Assembly (NCBI GenBank): GCA_036785705.1
Contig: JAWUZG010000157.1
Coordinates: 1,512,616-1,576,615, forward strand
Length of the DNA: 64,000 nucleotides
Direction of reading: 5' to 3'
DNA from: Acanthornis magna
Lineage: Eukaryota > Chordata > Aves > Passeriformes > Acanthizidae
Shown here piece after piece: positions 10,340 through 23,700 of the stretch (positions are counted from its first letter, which is position 1; the number at the start of each line of letters is the position of its first letter). The notes under the pieces were generated by a model that saw only the letters and a list, made by a program, of their open reading frames with translations, was not told the origin of the DNA and did not search any database. The translations under genes and the position numbers were made by a program.

Positions 10340-13300
10340 TAGCCTCCCAGGAGCAGGTTTAGCTTTTCTATGGAGTGGTCAGTAATTGGGATTGAGTTGT
10401 TTGTGTTGAATCATTTGTGTTAGGGAAGACCTGCTTTTCTAGGAATAGATCAGATGGGCCATTTGTAAGTGCTGCGGGACAGAGTTACTTAAAGCAGGGA
10501 CAGTGTGAGGCTGGGATTGGATGCAGCCGCCGCCAAGGCTCGTGTCTCTGAGAAGGAGTTGAGAAAGCCAAGGGCTGCTCTCTGGCCCTCGTGACTCAGT
10601 GGCCAGGCTGCTCTGGGAGGCTTTGTGTGAATCTGCCAGCACAGCAGCGAGAGATGTCCCCGAGGAGCTTGTGTGAGTGCAGGTGAGATCAGAGCTCTTG
10701 AGCAGCCTGGAGAGCCTGGGGATGTGGCCATGGAGCCGCCAGGATATCTGGTGACCTCGGGGTTCCTATGAGCAGAGGGAGCACTAAGATGTGCCCATGG
10801 CACCTGTGTAAGTGCCTGTGGCTGAAGGCCTCTTTTGCAGCCTGGAGAGCCTTGGCATGTGGCCATGAAGCCACAGTGCGTGTCTGTGACATCAGAGCGC
10901 TTTGGCAGCATGGAAAGGCCTGGAATGGCTGCAGGGGCCAGAGGTGAGTGCCTGTGACATCACAGCTGTCCAGCAGCAGGGAGAGGGAGGGAATGTCACA
11001 GGCGATGCCCTGTGAGTTGCTGTGACAGCGTGGCTCCTTAGCAGCGTGCAGATTGCCGGGATGTTACCCTTGAGGCCCTGGCATTGCCCTTGTCGTGTGT
11101 GTTCTTTAGGAAGATAGAGAGAGCCGTGGCATGTCCCCCTGGAAGGCCAGGGAGTGGCAGTTGCAAAAGAGCTCCTTAGCACTTAGAGACAGGTGGGATG
11201 TCCCCATGGAGGCACTGTGAGAGCCCGTGACCTCAGAGGTCTTTGGAAGGTGAGAGAGCCGCGGGATGACATGGGATGTGAGCATGGGGAGCCTGTGGGC
11301 AGGTGTGATCTCCCTGCTTGTGCTGGTGCATCCCCCCCTGGCCTTTTTTCAGGCTGCAGCATGATATGAGCAATGGTGCTGAGGCCTTGGCCTTGAGGAA
11401 GGCAGCGGGGCTGAGGTGCTGTGGAGCTTCTGAGAAAGGCTGTGTGCTGCCAGGAAGTGCTGTGTTCTAAGGTGCTCCTGCTTTTTTTGCTTGTTGTTGA
11501 GACTTTGAAATTAGTTTTTGCCTGGATGGCATCACATTGGTGTTGTCCCGCGTTCAGGGAAAGCTGCCGATGAGAAGTGGGGCCAGGCTGAAGGCTTGTT
11601 GTGACGAAAGGCCATGCCTTGGGGCCCTGTAAGCAGGGGTGCCAAAGGAGGCCCTGGCAGCTGTGCTGGGCCGCAGCAGCGGTGAGCAGCAAAGTGCCTG
11701 TGCGTGGGGCCTCTGCCAGCCGGCAGCTGTCCCGTTTGCTGCACTCGGGGGATGCGCGAAGGAGCACGGCTCCTGGGCCCCCCATCCTGCCGCTCCCGGA
11801 GGCCTCAGCCTTTGGCCGCTGAGAAGATGGCAAGGCACGTGAGAGGAGTATTTCAGTAGCTTGGAGGGGAATTTTGCCTCCTAGAGCCTCTTTGTGTGCT
11901 TGTGGGAGTGCAGGTGTGCATGCGCTGTCTGCAATGTGGGAGAGGGGCTGCTCTGGTGGATTCAGAAGTGCTTTAGCTTTGTGCCTAAGTTAGGTCTCGA
12001 AGTTCCTGCAGTGCTATGGTAAGGGCTGTGTGGATCGTTTGCTGAGGTCTTGGGTTTCAGCTCAGTTCTAAGTGAAGTGTTGTGTAGTTGAAGTCCAGTT
12101 CAGTTGCAATGCCCTTAAGTGCTGTTGCTGCCCTAAGTTGTTGATTTGAATTTGGGTTATCAAGTGAAATGTTGCTCAAGTTGAAGTGCTCCTAAGGGAA
12201 GTGCTCTTGAGCCTTTGAGCCATGTTCTTCTTATCCTGAGCCTTTGTCTTCTTTAGAGACACAGCCTCACACACACGGACAGACAGACAGACATAGATAA
12301 TTTGGGTTTGATTTCATTTTGGATTGATTGACTCTGGATTTTTGTTTGTTGCTTTTCCTCGCTGTGCTTTGAGCATGGTGTAAGTAGTAGAGTGAAGCTT
12401 GGCAAGGAAGCTTGTCCTGCTGTGGCTTTTCCATGAAATCTTTCTTTGCCGATAGTTTTCCTATGATTCTTGGAGTGATGTGCAAGTGCCTGTGCCATCA
12501 CATGTCTTTAGCAGCGTGGAGCCGCCTGGGATGTCAGCACCGAGGTGCTGTGAGTGAGTGCCTGTGACACCAGGGCTTCTGGGCAGCGTGCGGACTCGTG
12601 GCGTGTGCCTACGGCTGTCCTGGGACGGCCTGTGAGCTCAGTGTTCTTTTGAAAGCTGGATAGCTGTGGCGTGTCCCCAGGGAGTTCCTGTGACAAGATG
12701 TGACCTCGTGGCTCTTTGGCAGCCTGGAGACGGCTGGAGTGTGGCCAGGGGGCAAGTGTGAGTGTCAGGGACTGGCCAGCTCTTGAGGAGGATGGAGGGT
12801 GTAGGGATGTCCCCATGGAGCCCCTGTGAGTGCCTGTGAGCTGGCGGCACCTTAGCAGCGTGAGACTGGTGGGCTGTCAGCCCTGAGAGGCTGTTGAAGG
12901 CCGTGATGTCGGTGCAGAGAGGTTTGTCAAATGGGAGACTCGTGGGATGTCTGTATGGAGCGGCTGGGGTTGTGTGTGCCCTCAGTGTTCTTGAGGAGCC
13001 TCGAGAGCCCTGGGATGGCCCCGTGGAAGCGCAGGGAGTGGCTGTGACACAGCAGCGGTGCCTGATGTGATGAAAGGGCCCTGGGATGTCAGCTTGGAAT
13101 GGCTGTGAGTGCCTGAGAGCACACGTCTGTCTCTCATGGCCGGAGAGCTGTGGCAGGTGCCCATGGTAGGTGTGTGAGTGCAGGTGAGCTCAGGGCTCTG
13201 CAGAAGGCTGTAGGCCTGTGGGCTGTGAGGCTGGAAGGCCTGGGAGTGCTTTTGAGCGGAGTGCTGTGTAGCAGTCGGGAGCCCCCTGGGAGGTTGTAGC

Positions 13301-13799
13301 AGGATGCTTTGGGCCGGCTGCTTTGCCTTGGAACGTGGTGCAGGCACTTGGAGCATGTGCTATTTGCAAATGTCTCCAGGTGTCTTTCAGAGGGCCAGCG
13401 TGTGTTGTTTTGGCGTTGAATTCTGCTGAAAGTCCTTCTGGCAAGGAAGCCTGCATGAAGGTGCTGCTAGTGAGGCAAAGATTTGGCAGATGAGCTGCTG
13501 CTGGGAGTTGCAGGCGTCTGCCTGACAGTCAGTCCCTTGAGAGTGTCAATGTGCAGTCAGTGCCCTTTCCTAGGGGAGGTTTTTCTAGCGTGTTCCTCCT
13601 TGGAGTGTGTGAGGGCTCGTGCTGGGGAAGTGGATAGCAAGCAAGGGCACTCTTGGTGGTGAAGGGAGAGAGAGCTGCCCAGGAGTGTTGGTGTGGTGAG
13701 TTCCATGGAGCTCTACTTGGGAATTGGGTTTTTTTGCTTGCTGTAAGATATGACTGCTTTCCTATTGTTTTCATCGAGTGCACTCCATTGTAGTCTGTG
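10340..13799 (+). repeat. Macrosatellite unit 4 (3460 bp)
   Basis: First unit with the longer C-run (ATCCCCCCCTGG near 11330), which all later complete units share. It carries GTTGTTGAGAC near 11492 in place of GTTGAACAGAC, a variant seen again only in units 10 and 12. It shares GCGCTGTCTGC and TTTAGCTTTGTG with unit 3, and TTATCCTGAGCC near 12232 with units 13 and 17. Private changes include CTCCTAGAGCC near 11878 and TCGTGGCGTGTG near 12597. Confidence 0.97.
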
Positions 13800-16700
13800 T
13801 AGCCTCCCAGGAGCAGGTTTAGCTTTTCTATGGAGTGGTCAGTAATTGGGATTGAGTTGTTTGTGTTGAATCATTTGTGTTAGGGAAGACCTGCTTTTCT
13901 AGGAATAGATCAGATGGGCCATTTGTAAGTGCTGCGGGACAGAGTTACTTAAAGCAGGGACAGTGTGAGGCTGGGATTGGATGCAGCCGCCGCCAAGGCT
14001 CGTGTCTCTGAGAAGGAGTTGAGAAAGCCAAGGGCTGCTCTCTGGCCCTCGTGACTCAGTGGCCAGGCTGCTCTGGGAGGCTTTGTGTGAATCTGCCAGC
14101 ACAGCAGCGAGAGATGTCCCCGAGGAGCTTGTGTGAGTGCAGGTGAGATCAGAGCTCTTGAGCAGCCTGGAGAGCCTGGGGATGTGGCCATGGAGCCGCC
14201 AGGATATCTGGTGACCTCGGGGTTCCTATGAGCAGAGGGAGCACTAAGATGTGCCCATGGCACCTGTGTAAGTGCCTGTGGCTGAAGGCCTCTTTTGCAG
14301 CCTGGAGAGCCTTGGCATGTGGCCATGAAGCCACAGTGCGTGTCTGTGACATCAGAGCGCTTTGGCAGCATGGAAAGGCCTGGAATGGCTGCAGGGGCCA
14401 GAGGTGAGTGCCTGTGACATCACAGCTGTCCAGCAGCAGGGAGAGGGAGGGAATGTCACAGGCGATGCCCTGTGAGTTGCTGTGACAGCGTGGCTCCTTA
14501 GCAGCGTGCAGATTGCCGGGATGTTACCCTTGAGGCCCTGGCATTGCCCTTGTCGTGTGTGTTCTTTAGGAAGATAGAGAGAGCCGTGGCATGTCCCCCT
14601 GGAAGGCCAGGGAGTGGCAGTTGCAAAAGAGCTCCTTAGCACTTAGAGACAGGTGGGATGTCCCCATGGAGGCACTGTGAGAGCCCGTGACCTCAGAGGT
14701 CTTTGGAAGGTGAGAGAGCCGCGGGATGACATGGGATGTGAGCATGGGGAGCCTGTGGGCAGGTGTGATCTCCCTGCTTGTGCTGGTGCATCCCCCCCTG
14801 GCCTTTTTTCAGGCTGCAGCATGATATGAGCAATGGTGCTGAGGCCTTGGCCTTGAGGAAGGCAGCGGGGCTGAGGTGCTGTGGAGCTTCTGAGAAAGGC
14901 TGTGTGCTGCCAGGAAGTGCTGTGTTCTAAGGTGCTCCTGCTTTTTTTGCTTGTTGAACAGACTTTGAAATTAGTTTTTGCCTGGATGGCATCACATTGG
15001 TGTTGTCCCGCCTTCAGGGAAAGCTGCCGATGAGAAGTGGGGCCAGGCTGAAGGCTTGTTGTGACGAAAGGCCATGCCTTGGGGCCCTGTAAGCAGGGGT
15101 GCCAAAGGAGGCCCTGGCAGCTGTGCTGGGCCGCAGCAGCGGTGAGCAGCAAAGTGCCTGTGCGTGGGGCCTCTGCCAGCCGGCAGCTGTCCCGTTTGCT
15201 GCACTCGGGGGATGCGCGAAGGAGCACGGCTCCTGGGCCCCCCATCCTGCCGCTCCCGGAGGCCTCAGCCTTTGGCCACTGAGAAGATGGCAAGGCACGT
15301 GAGAGGAGTATTTCAGTAGCTTGGAGGGGAATTTTGCCTCGTAGAGCCTCTTTGTGTGCTTGTGGGAGTGCAGGTGTGCATGCGCTCTCTGCAATGTGGG
15401 AGAGGGGCTGCTCTGGTGGATTCAGAAGTGCTTTAGGTTTGTGCCTAAGTTAGGTCTCGAAGTTCCTGCAGTGCTATGGTAAGGGCTGTGTGGATCGTTT
15501 GCTGAGGTCTTGGGTTTCAGCTCAGTTCTAAGTGAAGTGTTGTGTAGTTGAAGTCCAGTTCAGTTGCAATGCCCTTAAGTGCTGTTGCTGCCCTAAGTTG
15601 TTGATTTGAATTTGGGTTATCAAGTGAAATGTTGCTCAAGTTGAAGTGCTCCTAAGGGAAGTGCTCTTGAGCCTTTGAGCCATGTTCTTCTTATGCTGAG
15701 CCTTTGTCTTCTTTAGAGACACAGCCTCACACACACGGACAGACAGACAGACATAGATAATTTGGGTTTGATTTCATTTTGGATTGATTGACTCTGGATT
15801 TTTGTTTGTTGCTTTTCCTCGCTGTGCTTTGAGCATGGTGTAAGTAGTAGAGTGAAGCTTGGCAAGGAAGCTTGTCCTGCTGTGGCTTTTCCATGAAATC
15901 TTTCTTTGCCGATAGTTTTCCTATGATTCTTGGAGTGATGTGCAAGTGCCTGTGCCATCACATGTCTTTAGCAGCGTGGAGCCGCCTGGGATGTCAGCAC
16001 CGAGGTGCTGTGAGTGAGTGCCTGTGACGCCAGGGCTTCTGGGCAGCGTGCGGACTCCTGGCGTGTGCCTACGGCTGTCCTGGGACGGCCTGTGAGCTCA
16101 GTGTTCTTTTGAAAGCTGGATAGCTGTGGCGTGTCCCCAGGGAGTTCCTGTGACAAGATGTGACCTCGTGGCTCTTTGGCAGCCTGGAGACGGCTGGAGT
16201 GTGGCCAGGGGGCAAGTGTGAGTGTCAGGGACTGGCCAGGTCTTGAGGAGGATGGAGGGTGTAGGGATGTCCCCATGGAGCCCCTGTGAGTGCCTGTGAG
16301 CTGGCGGCACCTTAGCAGCGTGAGACTGGTGGGCTGTCAGCCCTGAGAGGCTGTTGAAGGCCGTGATGTCGGTGCAGAGAGGTTTGTCAAATGGGAGACT
16401 CGTGGGATGTCCGTATGGAGCGGCTGGGGTTGTGTGTGCCCTCAGTGTTCTTGAGGAGCCTCGAGAGCCCTGGGATGGCCCCGTGGAAGCGCAGGGAGTG
16501 GCTGTGACACAGCAGCGGTGCCTGATGTGATGAAAGGGCCCTGGGATGTCAGCTTGGAATGGCTGTGAGTGCCTGAGAGCACACGTCTGTCTCTCATGGC
16601 CGGAGAGCTGTGGCAGGTGCCCATGGTAGGTGTGTGAGTGCAGGTGAGCTCAGGGCTCTGCAGAAGGCTGTAGGCCTGTGGGCTGTGAGGCTGGAAGGCC

Positions 16701-17259
16701 TGGGAGTGCTTTTGAGCGGAGTGCTGTGTAGCAGTCGGGAGCCCCCTGGGAGGTTGTAGCAGGATGCTTTGGGCCGGCTGCTTTGCCTTGGAACGTGGTG
16801 CAGGCACTTGGAGCATGTGCTATTTGCAAATGTCTCCAGGTGTCTTTCAGAGGGCCACCGTGTGTTGTTTTGGCGTTGAATTCTGCTGAAAGTCCTTCTG
16901 GCAAGGAAGCCTGCATGAAGGTGCTGCTAGTGAGGCAAAGATTTGGCAGATGAGCTGCTGCTGGGAGTTGCAGGCGTCTGCCTGACAGTCAGTCCCTTGA
17001 GAGTGTCAATGTGCAGTCAGTGCCCTTTCCTAGGGGAGGTTTTTCTAGCGTGTTCCTCCTTGGAGTGTGTGAGGGCTCGTGCTGGGGAAGTGGATAGCAA
17101 GCAAGGGCACTCTTGGTGGTGAAGGGAGAGAGAGCTGCCCAGGAGTGTTGGTGTGGTGAGTTCCATGGAGCTCTACTTGGGAATTGGGTTTTTTTGCTTG
17201 CTGTAAGATATGACTGCTTTCCTATTGTTTTCATCGAGTGCACTCCATTGTAGTCTGTG
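13800..17259 (+). repeat. Macrosatellite unit 5 (3460 bp)
   Basis: A close relative of units 1, 4 and 6 in block B (GAGACGGCTGG, CCTACGGCTG). Two CpG sites of the core are changed: CCCGCCTTC near 15008 and GGCCACTGAG near 15274. GTGACGCC near 16025 restores a CG that other early units lack. GGGCCACCGTG near 16854 recurs in units 12 and 15. Confidence 0.97.
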
Positions 17260-20200
17260 TAGCCTCCCAGGAGCAGGTTTAGCTTTTCTATGGAGTGGTC
17301 AGTAATTGGGATTGAGTTGTTTGTGTTGAATCATTTGTGTTAGGGAAGACCTGCTTTTCTAGGAATAGATCAGATGGGCCATTTGTAAGTGCTGCGGGAC
17401 AGAGTTACTTAAAGCAGGGACAGTGTGAGGCTGGGATTGGATGCAGCCGCCGCCAAGGCTCGTGTCTCTGAGAAGGAGTTGAGAAAGCCAAGGGCTGCTC
17501 TCTGGCCCTCGTGACTCAGTGGCCAGGCTGCTCTGGGAGGCTTTGTGTGAATCTGCCAGCACAGCAGCGAGAGATGTCCCCGAGGAGCTTGTGTGAGTGC
17601 AGGTGAGATCAGAGCTCTTGAGCAGCCTGGAGAGCCTGGGGATGTGGCCATGGAGCCGCCAGGATATCTGGTGACCTCGGGGTTCCTATGAGCAGAGGGA
17701 GCACTAAGATGTGCCCATGGCACCTGTGTAAGTGCCTGTGGCTGAAGGCCTCTTTTGCAGCCTGGAGAGCCTTGGCATGTGGCCATGAAGCCACAGTGCG
17801 TGTCTGTGACATCAGAGCGCTTTGGCAGCATGGAAAGGCCTGGAATGGCTGCAGGGGCCAGAGGTGAGTGCCTGTGACATCACAGCTGTCCAGCAGCAGG
17901 GAGAGGGAGGGAACGTCACAGGCGATGCCCTGTGAGTTGCTGTGACAGCGTGGCTCCTTAGCAGCGTGCAGATTGCCGGGATGTTACCCTTGAGGCCCTG
18001 GCATTGCCCTTGTTGTGTGTGTTCTTTAGGAAGATAGAGAGAGCCGTGGCATGTCCCCCTGGAAGGCCAGGGAGTGGCAGTTGCAAAAGAGCTCCTTAGC
18101 ACTTAGAGACAGGTGGGATGTCCCCATGGAGGCACTGTGAGAGCCCGTGACCTCAGAGGTCTTTGGAAGGTGAGAGAGCCGCGGGATGACATGGGATGTG
18201 AGCATGGGGAGCCTGTGGGCAGGTGTGATCTCCCTGCTTGTGCTGGTGCATCCCCCCCTGGCCTTTTTTCAGGCTGCAGCATGATATGAGCAATGGTGCT
18301 GAGGCCTTGGCCTTGAGGAAGGCAGCGGGGCTGAGGTGCTGTGGAGCTTCTGAGAAAGGCTGTGTGCTGCCAGGAAGTGCTGTGTTCTAAGGTGCTCCTG
18401 CATTTTTGCTTGTTGAACAGACTTTGAAATTAGTTTTTGCCTGGATGGCATCACATTGGTGTTGTCCCGCGTTCAGGGAAAGCTGCCGATGAGAAGTGGG
18501 GCCAGGCTGAAGGCTTGTTGTGACGAAAGGCCATGCCTTGGGGCCCTGTAAGCAGGGGTGCCAAAGGAGGCCCTGGCAGCTGTGCTGGGCCGCAGCAGCG
18601 GTGAGCAGCAAAGTGCCTGTGCGTGGGGCCTCTGCCAGCCGGCAGCTGTCCCGTTTGCTGCACTCGGGGGATGCGCGAAGGAGCACGGCTCCTGGGCCCC
18701 CCATCCTGCCGCTCCCGGAGGCCTCAGCCTTTGGCCGCTGAGAAGATGGCAAGGCACGTGAGAGGAGTATTTCAGTAGCTTGGAGGGGAATTTTGCCTCG
18801 TAGAGCCTCTTTGTGTGCTTGTGGGAGTGCAGGTGTGCATGCGCTCTCTGCAATGTGGGAGAGGGGCTGCTCTGGTGGATTCAGAAGTGCTTTAGGTTTG
18901 TGCCTAAGTTAGGTCTCGAAGTTCCTGCAGTGCTATGGTAAGGGCTGTGTGGATCCTTTGCTGAGGTCTTGGGTTTCAGCTCAGTTCTAAGTGAAGTGTT
19001 GTGTAGTTGAAGTCCAGTTCAGTTGCAATGCCCTTAAGTGCTGTTGCTGCCCTAAGTTGTTGATTTGAATTTGGGTTATCAAGTGAAATGTTGCTCAAGT
19101 TGAAGTGCTCCTAAGGGAAGTGCTCTTGAGCCTTTGAGCCATGTTCTTCTTATGCTGAGCCTTTGTCTTCTTTAGAGACACAGCCTCACACACACGGACA
19201 GACAGACAGACATAGATAATTTGGGTTTGATTTCATTTTGGATTGATTGACTCTGGATTTTTGTTTGTTGCTTTTCCTCGCTGTGCTTTGAGCATGGTGT
19301 AAGTAGTAGAGTGAAGCTTGGCAAGGAAGCTTGTCCTGCTGTGGCTTTTCCATGAAATCTTTCTTTGCCGATAGTTTTCCTATGATTCTTGGAGTGATGT
19401 GCAAGTGCCTGTGCCATCACATGTCTTTAGCAGCGTGGAGCCGCCTGGGATGTCAGCACCGAGGTGCTGTGAGTGAGTGCCTGTGACACCAGGGCTTCTG
19501 GGCAGCGTGCGGACTCCTGGCGTGTGCCTACGGCTGTCCTGGGACGGCCTGTGAGCTCAGTGTTCTTTTGAAAGCTGGATAGCTGTGGCGTGTCCCCAGG
19601 GAGTTCCTGTGACAAGATGTGACCTCGTGGCTCTTTGGCAGCCTGGAGACGGCTGGAGTGTGGCCAGGGGGCAAGTGTGAGTGTCAGGGACTGGCCAGGT
19701 CTTGAGGAGGATGGAGGGTGTAGGGATGTCCCCATGGAGCCCCTGTGAGTGCCTGTGAGCTGGCGGCACCTTAGCAGCGTGAGACTGGTGGGCTGTCAGC
19801 CCTGAGAGGCTGTTGAAGGCCGTGATGTCGGTGCAGAGAGGTTTGTCAAATGGGAGACTCGTGGGATGTCCGTATGGAGCGGCTGGGGTTGTGTGTGCCC
19901 TCAGTGTTCTTGAGGAGCCTCGAGAGCCCTGGGATGGCCCCGTGGAAGCGCAGGGAGTGGCTGTGACACAGCAGCGGTGCCTGATGTGATGAAAGGGCCC
20001 TGGGATGTCAGCTTGGAATGGCTGTGAGTGCCTGAGAGCACACGTCTGTCTCTCATGGCCGGAGAGCTGTGGCAGGTGCCCATGGTAGGTGTGTGAGTGC
20101 AGGTGAGCTCAGGGCTCTGCAGAAGGCTGTAGGCCTGTGGGCTGTGAGGCTGGAAGGCCTGGGAGTGCTTTTGAGCGGAGTGCTGTGTAGCAGTCGGGAG

Positions 20201-20717
20201 CCCCCTGGGAGGTTGTAGCAGGATGCTTTGGGCCGGCTGCTTTGCCTTGGAACGTGGTGCAGGCACTTGGAGCATGTGCTATTTGCAAATGTCTCCAGGT
20301 GTCTTTCAGAGGGCCAGCGTGTGTTGTTTTGGCGTTGAATTCTGCTGAAAGTCCTTCTGGCAAGGAAGCCTGCATGAAGGTGCTGCTAGTGAGGCAAAGA
20401 TTTGGCAGATGAGCTGCTGCTGGGAGTTGCAGGCGTCTGCCTGACAGTCAGTCCCTTGAGAGTGTCAATGTGCAGTCAGTGCCCTTTCCTAGGGGAGGTT
20501 TTTCTAGCGTGTTCCTCCTTGGAGTGTGTGAGGGCTCGTGCTGGGGAAGTGGACACCATCAAGGGCACTCTTGGTGGTGAAGGGAGAGAGAGCTGCCCAG
20601 GAGTGTTGGTGTGGTGAGTTCCATGGAGCTCTACTTGGGAATTGGGTTTTTTTGCTTGCTGTAAGATATGACTGCTTTCCTATTGTTTTCATCGAGTGCA
20701 CTCCATTGTAGTCTGTG
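17260..20717 (+). repeat. Macrosatellite unit 6 (3458 bp)
   Basis: First unit with the AT5 form of the T-run (GCATTTTTGC near 18400) and first with GACACCATC near 20552, which replaces GATAGCAAG and is kept through units 7-10. Both are 1-base deletions, and with the long C-run they give 3458 bp. GAACGTCAC near 17912 and GAGACGGCTGG near 19647 still tie it to unit 1. TGTTGTGTG near 18011 is shared with units 16-19. Confidence 0.97.
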
Positions 20718-23700
20718 TAGCCTCCCAGGAGCAGGTTTAGCTTTTCTATGGAGTGGTCAGTAATTGGGATTGAGTTGTTTGTGTTGAATCATTTGTGTTA
20801 GGGAAGACCTGCTTTTCTAGGAATAGATCAGATGGGCCATTTGTAAGTGCTGCGGGACAGAGTTACTTAAAGCAGGGACAGTGTGAGGCTGGGATTGGAT
20901 GCAGCCGCCGCCAAGGCTCGTGTCTCTGAGAAGGAGTTGAGAAAGCCAAGGGCTGCTCTCTGGCCCTCGTGACTCAGTGGCCAGGCTGCTCTGGGAGGCT
21001 TTGTGTGAATCTGCCAGCACAGCAGCGAGAGATGTCCCCGAGGAGCTTGTGTGAGTGCAGGTGAGATCAGAGCTCTTGAGCAGCCTGGAGAGCCTGGGGA
21101 TGTGGCCATGGAGCCGCCAGGATATCTGGTGACCTCGGGGTTCCTATGAGCAGAGGGAGCACTAAGATGTGCCCATGGCACCTGTGTAAGTGCCTGTGGC
21201 TGAAGGCCTCTTTTGCAGCCTGGAGAGCCTTGGCATGTGGCCATGAAGCCACAGTGCGTGTCTGTGACATCAGAGCGCTTTGGCAGCATGGAAAGGCCTG
21301 GAATGGCTGCAGGGGCCAGAGGTGAGTGCCTGTGACATCACAGCTGTCCAGCAGCAGGGAGAGGGAGGGAATGTCACAGGCGATGCCCTGTGAGTTGCTG
21401 TGACAGCGTGGCTCCTTAGCAGCGTGCAGATTGCTGGGATGTTACCCTTGAGGCCCTGGCATTGCCCTTGTCGTGTGTGTTCTTTAGGAAGATAGAGAGA
21501 GCCGTGGCATGTCCCCCTGGAAGGCCAGGGAGTGGCAGTTGCAAAAGAGCTCCTTAGCACTTAGAGACAGGTGGGATGTCCCCATGGAGGCACTGTGAGA
21601 GCCCGTGACCTCAGAGGTCTTTGGAAGGTGAGAGAGCCGCGGGATGACATGGGATGTGAGCATGGGGAGCCTGTGGGCAGGTGTGATCTCCCTGCTTGTG
21701 CTGGTGCATCCCCCCCTGGCCTTTTTTCAGGCTGCAGCATGATATGAGCAATGGTGCTGAGGCCTTGGCCTTGAGGAAGGCAGCGGGGCTGAGGTGCTGT
21801 GGAGCTTCTGAGAAACGCTGTGTGCTGCCAGGAAGTGCTGTGTTCTAAGGTGCTCCTGCTTTTTTTGCTTGTTGAACAGACTTTGAAATTAGTTTTTGCC
21901 TGGATGGCATCACATTGGTGTTGTCCTGCCTTCAGGGAAAGCTGCCGATGAGAAGTGGGGCCAGGCTGAAGGTTTGTTGTGACTAAAGGCCATGCCTTGG
22001 GGCCCTGTAAGCAGGGGTGCCAAAGGAGGCCCTGGCAGCTGTGCTGGGCCGCAGCAGCGGTGAGCAGCAAAGTGCCTGTGCGTGGGGCCTCTGCCAGCCG
22101 GCAGCTGTCCCGTTTGCTGCACTCGGGGGATGCGCGAAGGAGCACGGCTCCTGGGCCCCCCATCCTGCCGCTCCCGGAGGCCTCAGCCTTTGGCCGCTGA
22201 GAAGATGGCAAGGCACGTGAGAGGAGTATTTCAGTAGCTTGGAGGGGAATTTTGCCTCGTAGAGCCTCTTTGTGTGCTTGTGGGAGTGCAGGTGTGCATG
22301 CGCTCTCTGCAATGTGGGAGAGGGGCTGCTCTGGTGGATTCAGAAGTGCTTTAGGTTTGTGCCTAAGTTAGGTCTCGAAGTTCCTGCAGTGCTATGGTAA
22401 GGGCTGTGTGGATCGTTTGCTGAGGTCTTGGGTTTCAGCTCAGTTCTAAGTGAAGTGTTGTGTAGTTGAAGTCCAGTTCAGTTGCAATGCCCTTAAGTGC
22501 TGTTGCTGCCCTAAGTTGTTGATTTGAATTTGGGTTATCAAGTGAAATGTTGCTCAAGTTGAAGTGCTCCTAAGGGAAGTGCTCTTGAGCCTTTGAGCCA
22601 TGTTCTTCTTATGCTGAGCCTTTGTCTTCTTTAGAGACACAGCCTCACACACACGGACAGACAGACAGACATAGATAATTTGGGTTTGATTTCATTTTGG
22701 ATTGATTGACTCTGGATTTTTGTTTGTTGCTTTTCCTCGCTGTGCTTTGAGCATGGTGTAAGTAGTAGAGTGAAGCTTGGCAAGGAAGTTTGTCCTGCTG
22801 TGGCTTTTCCATGAAATCTTTCTTTGCCGATAGTTTTCCTATGATTCTTGGAGTGATGTAAAAGTGCCTGTGCCATCACATGTCTTTAGCAGCGTGGAGC
22901 CACCTGGGATGTCAGCACCGAGGTGCTGTGAGTGAGTGCCTGTGACGCCAGGGCTTCTGGGCAGTGTGCGGACTCCTGGCGTGTGCCTATGGCTGTCCTG
23001 GGACGGCCTGTGAGCTCAGTGTTCTTTTGAAAGCTGGATAGCTGTGGCGTGTCCCCAGGGAGTTCCTGTGACAAGATGTGACCTCGTGGCTCTTTGGCAG
23101 CCTGGAGATGGCTGGAGTGTGGCCAGGGGGCAAGTGTGAGTGTCAGGGACTTGCCAGCTCTTGAGGAGGATGGAGGGTGTAGGGATGTCCCCATGGAGCC
23201 CCTGTGAGTGCCTGTGAGCTGGCGGCACCTTAGCAGCGTGAGACTGAGAGGCTGTTGAAGGCCGTGATGTCGGTGCAGAGAGGTTTGTCAAATGGGAGAC
23301 TCGTGGGATGTCCGTATGGAGCGGCTGGGGTTGTGTGTGCCCTCAGTGTTCTTGAGGAGCCTCGAGAGCCCTGGGATGGCCCCGTGGAAGCGCAGGGAGT
23401 GGCTGTGACACAGCAGCGGTGCCTGATGTGATGAAAGGGCCCTGGGATGTCAGCTTGGAATGGCTGTGAGTGCCTGAGAGCACACGTCTGTCTCTCATGG
23501 CCGGAGAGCTGTGGCAGGTGCCCATGGTAGGTGTGTGAGTGCAGGTGAGCTCAGGGCTCTGCAGAAGGCTGTAGGCCTGTGGGCTGTGAGGCTGGAAGGC
23601 CTGGGAGTGCTTTTGAGCGGAGTGCTGTGTAGCAGTCGGGAGCCCTCTGGGAGGTTGTAGCAGGATGCTTTGGGCCGGCTGCTTTGCCTTGGAACGTGGT

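Noticed and set aside
10489..10911. The 140-codon minus-strand frame over block A, with repeated GSPGC and ALTQ motifs
   Set aside because: The peptide repeats mirror the 68-bp DNA monomers, which are often 66 or 69 long and so keep frame by chance. In units 9, 10 and 13 the frame is cut to 80 codons by one substitution.
11183..11833. The longest minus-strand frame (216 codons), repeated in many units, as a protein gene
   Set aside because: It is 199, 216 or 121 codons depending on the unit, because 1-base changes in the C-run and T-run shift the frame and its ends. No known domain, signal peptide or conserved start is visible. It overlaps the CpG core and part of block A, and equally open frames lie beside it.
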